Source: Parafannyhessea sp902761955
GTDB lineage: Bacteria > Actinomycetota > Coriobacteriia > Coriobacteriales > Atopobiaceae
Length of the DNA stretch: 43,518 nt
Assembly: GCA_902761955.1 (NCBI GenBank)
Contig: CACWMM010000009.1
Location: 1 to 43,518, forward strand
Direction: 5' to 3'
Part shown: positions 43,235 through 43,518 of the stretch, piece by piece
Layout: each line of letters begins with the position of its first letter
Numbering within the stretch: the first letter of the stretch is position 1
Translations under genes and position numbers: made by a program
Notes under the pieces: model-generated
Databases searched by the model: none
Told to the model about the DNA's origin: nothing
The model's input: only the letters and a program-made list of their open reading frames with translations

Positions 43235-43420
43235 ATGCACACCCCTGACGACTTCGACGGATGAGCATGTGCCCACCGCGAACGATACCCGATGCAAGTT
43301 GACTTATACATTTTAAAAGAATACCGTAGTCAGACGCTTGCTGTGGGAAATCTATCGCATGACCAAAGTGCACGTGCGCCCAAAAGGACGCACGCTTTAC
43401 GAGAAGGCCCGCTCCCCCAT

Positions 43421-43518
43421 TGTGAACTGCGTCCCAAAACTTGGACGGCCAAATAGAGACTAAGCCGTATTCAGGGACTGATTCCGGAACTCCTCCGGGG
43501 TCAGTCCCTTCAGTTTAA
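43421..43518. mobile_element. IS3-family (IS150-type) insertion sequence, one end only
   Basis: The terminal stretch starts with TGAACTGCGTCCCAAAACTT at about 43423 and continues GGACGG, closely resembling the inverted repeat of IS150-type elements (TG-ACTG...CCCAAAA-TTGGAC). Just inside it lies the 3' end of a transposase gene on the minus strand. The element continues beyond the window. It sits about 190 bases upstream of the glycosyltransferase start, so it may influence that operon. Confidence 0.85.
43460..43518 (-). CDS. IS3-family transposase (OrfB), last 18 codons
   Basis: The frame ending at the TAG at 43460-43462 reads KLKGLTPEEFRNQSLNTA, the characteristic C-terminus of IS150-type integrase-like transposases (YN-x-RR...LKGLTPxEYR). 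The DDE catalytic core lies outside the window. Confidence 0.85.
   Translation of the reverse strand, partial: KLKGLTPEEFRNQSLNTA

Noticed and set aside
40103..43264. Long plus-strand frames opposite the three-domain glycosyltransferase
   Set aside because: Val-, Leu- and His-rich shadows; the minus-strand gene contains three consistent glycosyltransferase motifs.
1..43518. Search for tRNA, rRNA, riboswitch and integrase genes
   Set aside because: No cloverleaf, rRNA-like sequence, recognisable riboswitch core or tyrosine/serine integrase was seen, so the island's insertion enzyme and attachment sites lie outside the window or are lost.

Overview
The window reads as chromosomal DNA of a high-GC Gram-positive bacterium, most likely an anaerobic actinobacterium of the Coriobacteriia (Olsenella/Atopobium-like). 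Supporting signs are GC-rich codon use, strong GGAGG-type ribosome binding sites, a murT-gatD lipid II amidation pair, an Asp23/Gls24-amaP-DUF2273 cluster, an LTA-synthase-like sulfatase and secreted proteins without outer-membrane features. The taxonomic call is an inference from gene content and base composition; no rRNA or tRNA gene is present.

Region 1 (1-15.2 kb) is a mobile island. It holds the start of hsdS and a complete, unusually long hsdM of a type I restriction system (minus strand). A divergent ArdC-like antirestriction gene follows, then a repeat-rich non-coding stretch that looks like a transfer origin, then a mobC-like gene, a relaxase and two small partners (plus strand). Facing them on the minus strand is a compact four-gene unit: a dynamin-like GTPase, a HerA/DUF87-type ATPase with a long Ser/Thr/Gly-rich insert, a DNA/RNA non-specific endonuclease and a YezG-family immunity protein. 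This is the best candidate for an undescribed system. The island ends in decayed conjugation genes (a Maff2-like small membrane protein and a frameshifted, truncated VirD4 coupling protein), abutting a broken flavodoxin gene at about 15.2 kb.

Region 2 (15.5-19.2 kb) holds a Dps-like ferritin, a methyltransferase gene with an apparent internal deletion, an MFS exporter, an antitoxin-like small protein and two overlapping small genes.

Region 3 (19.4-32.7 kb) is envelope biology. Two very large secreted proteins carry the same kind of ricin-type (QxW) lectin repeat array, one joined to a CotH-type kinase domain and one to an NlpC/P60 peptidase. Between them lies a minus-strand operon: amaP, DUF2273, asp23, murT, gatD, a PfkB sugar kinase and an acyltransferase. 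It links envelope-stress proteins with peptidoglycan amidation.

Region 4 (32.8-43.4 kb) looks like a surface glycopolymer locus: an LTA-synthase-like phosphotransferase, two multi-pass DUF6020-like proteins of identical predicted length, an acyltransferase, and a three-domain glycosyltransferase (GT2, DUF4422, GT8). The window closes with the 3' end of an IS3-family insertion sequence.
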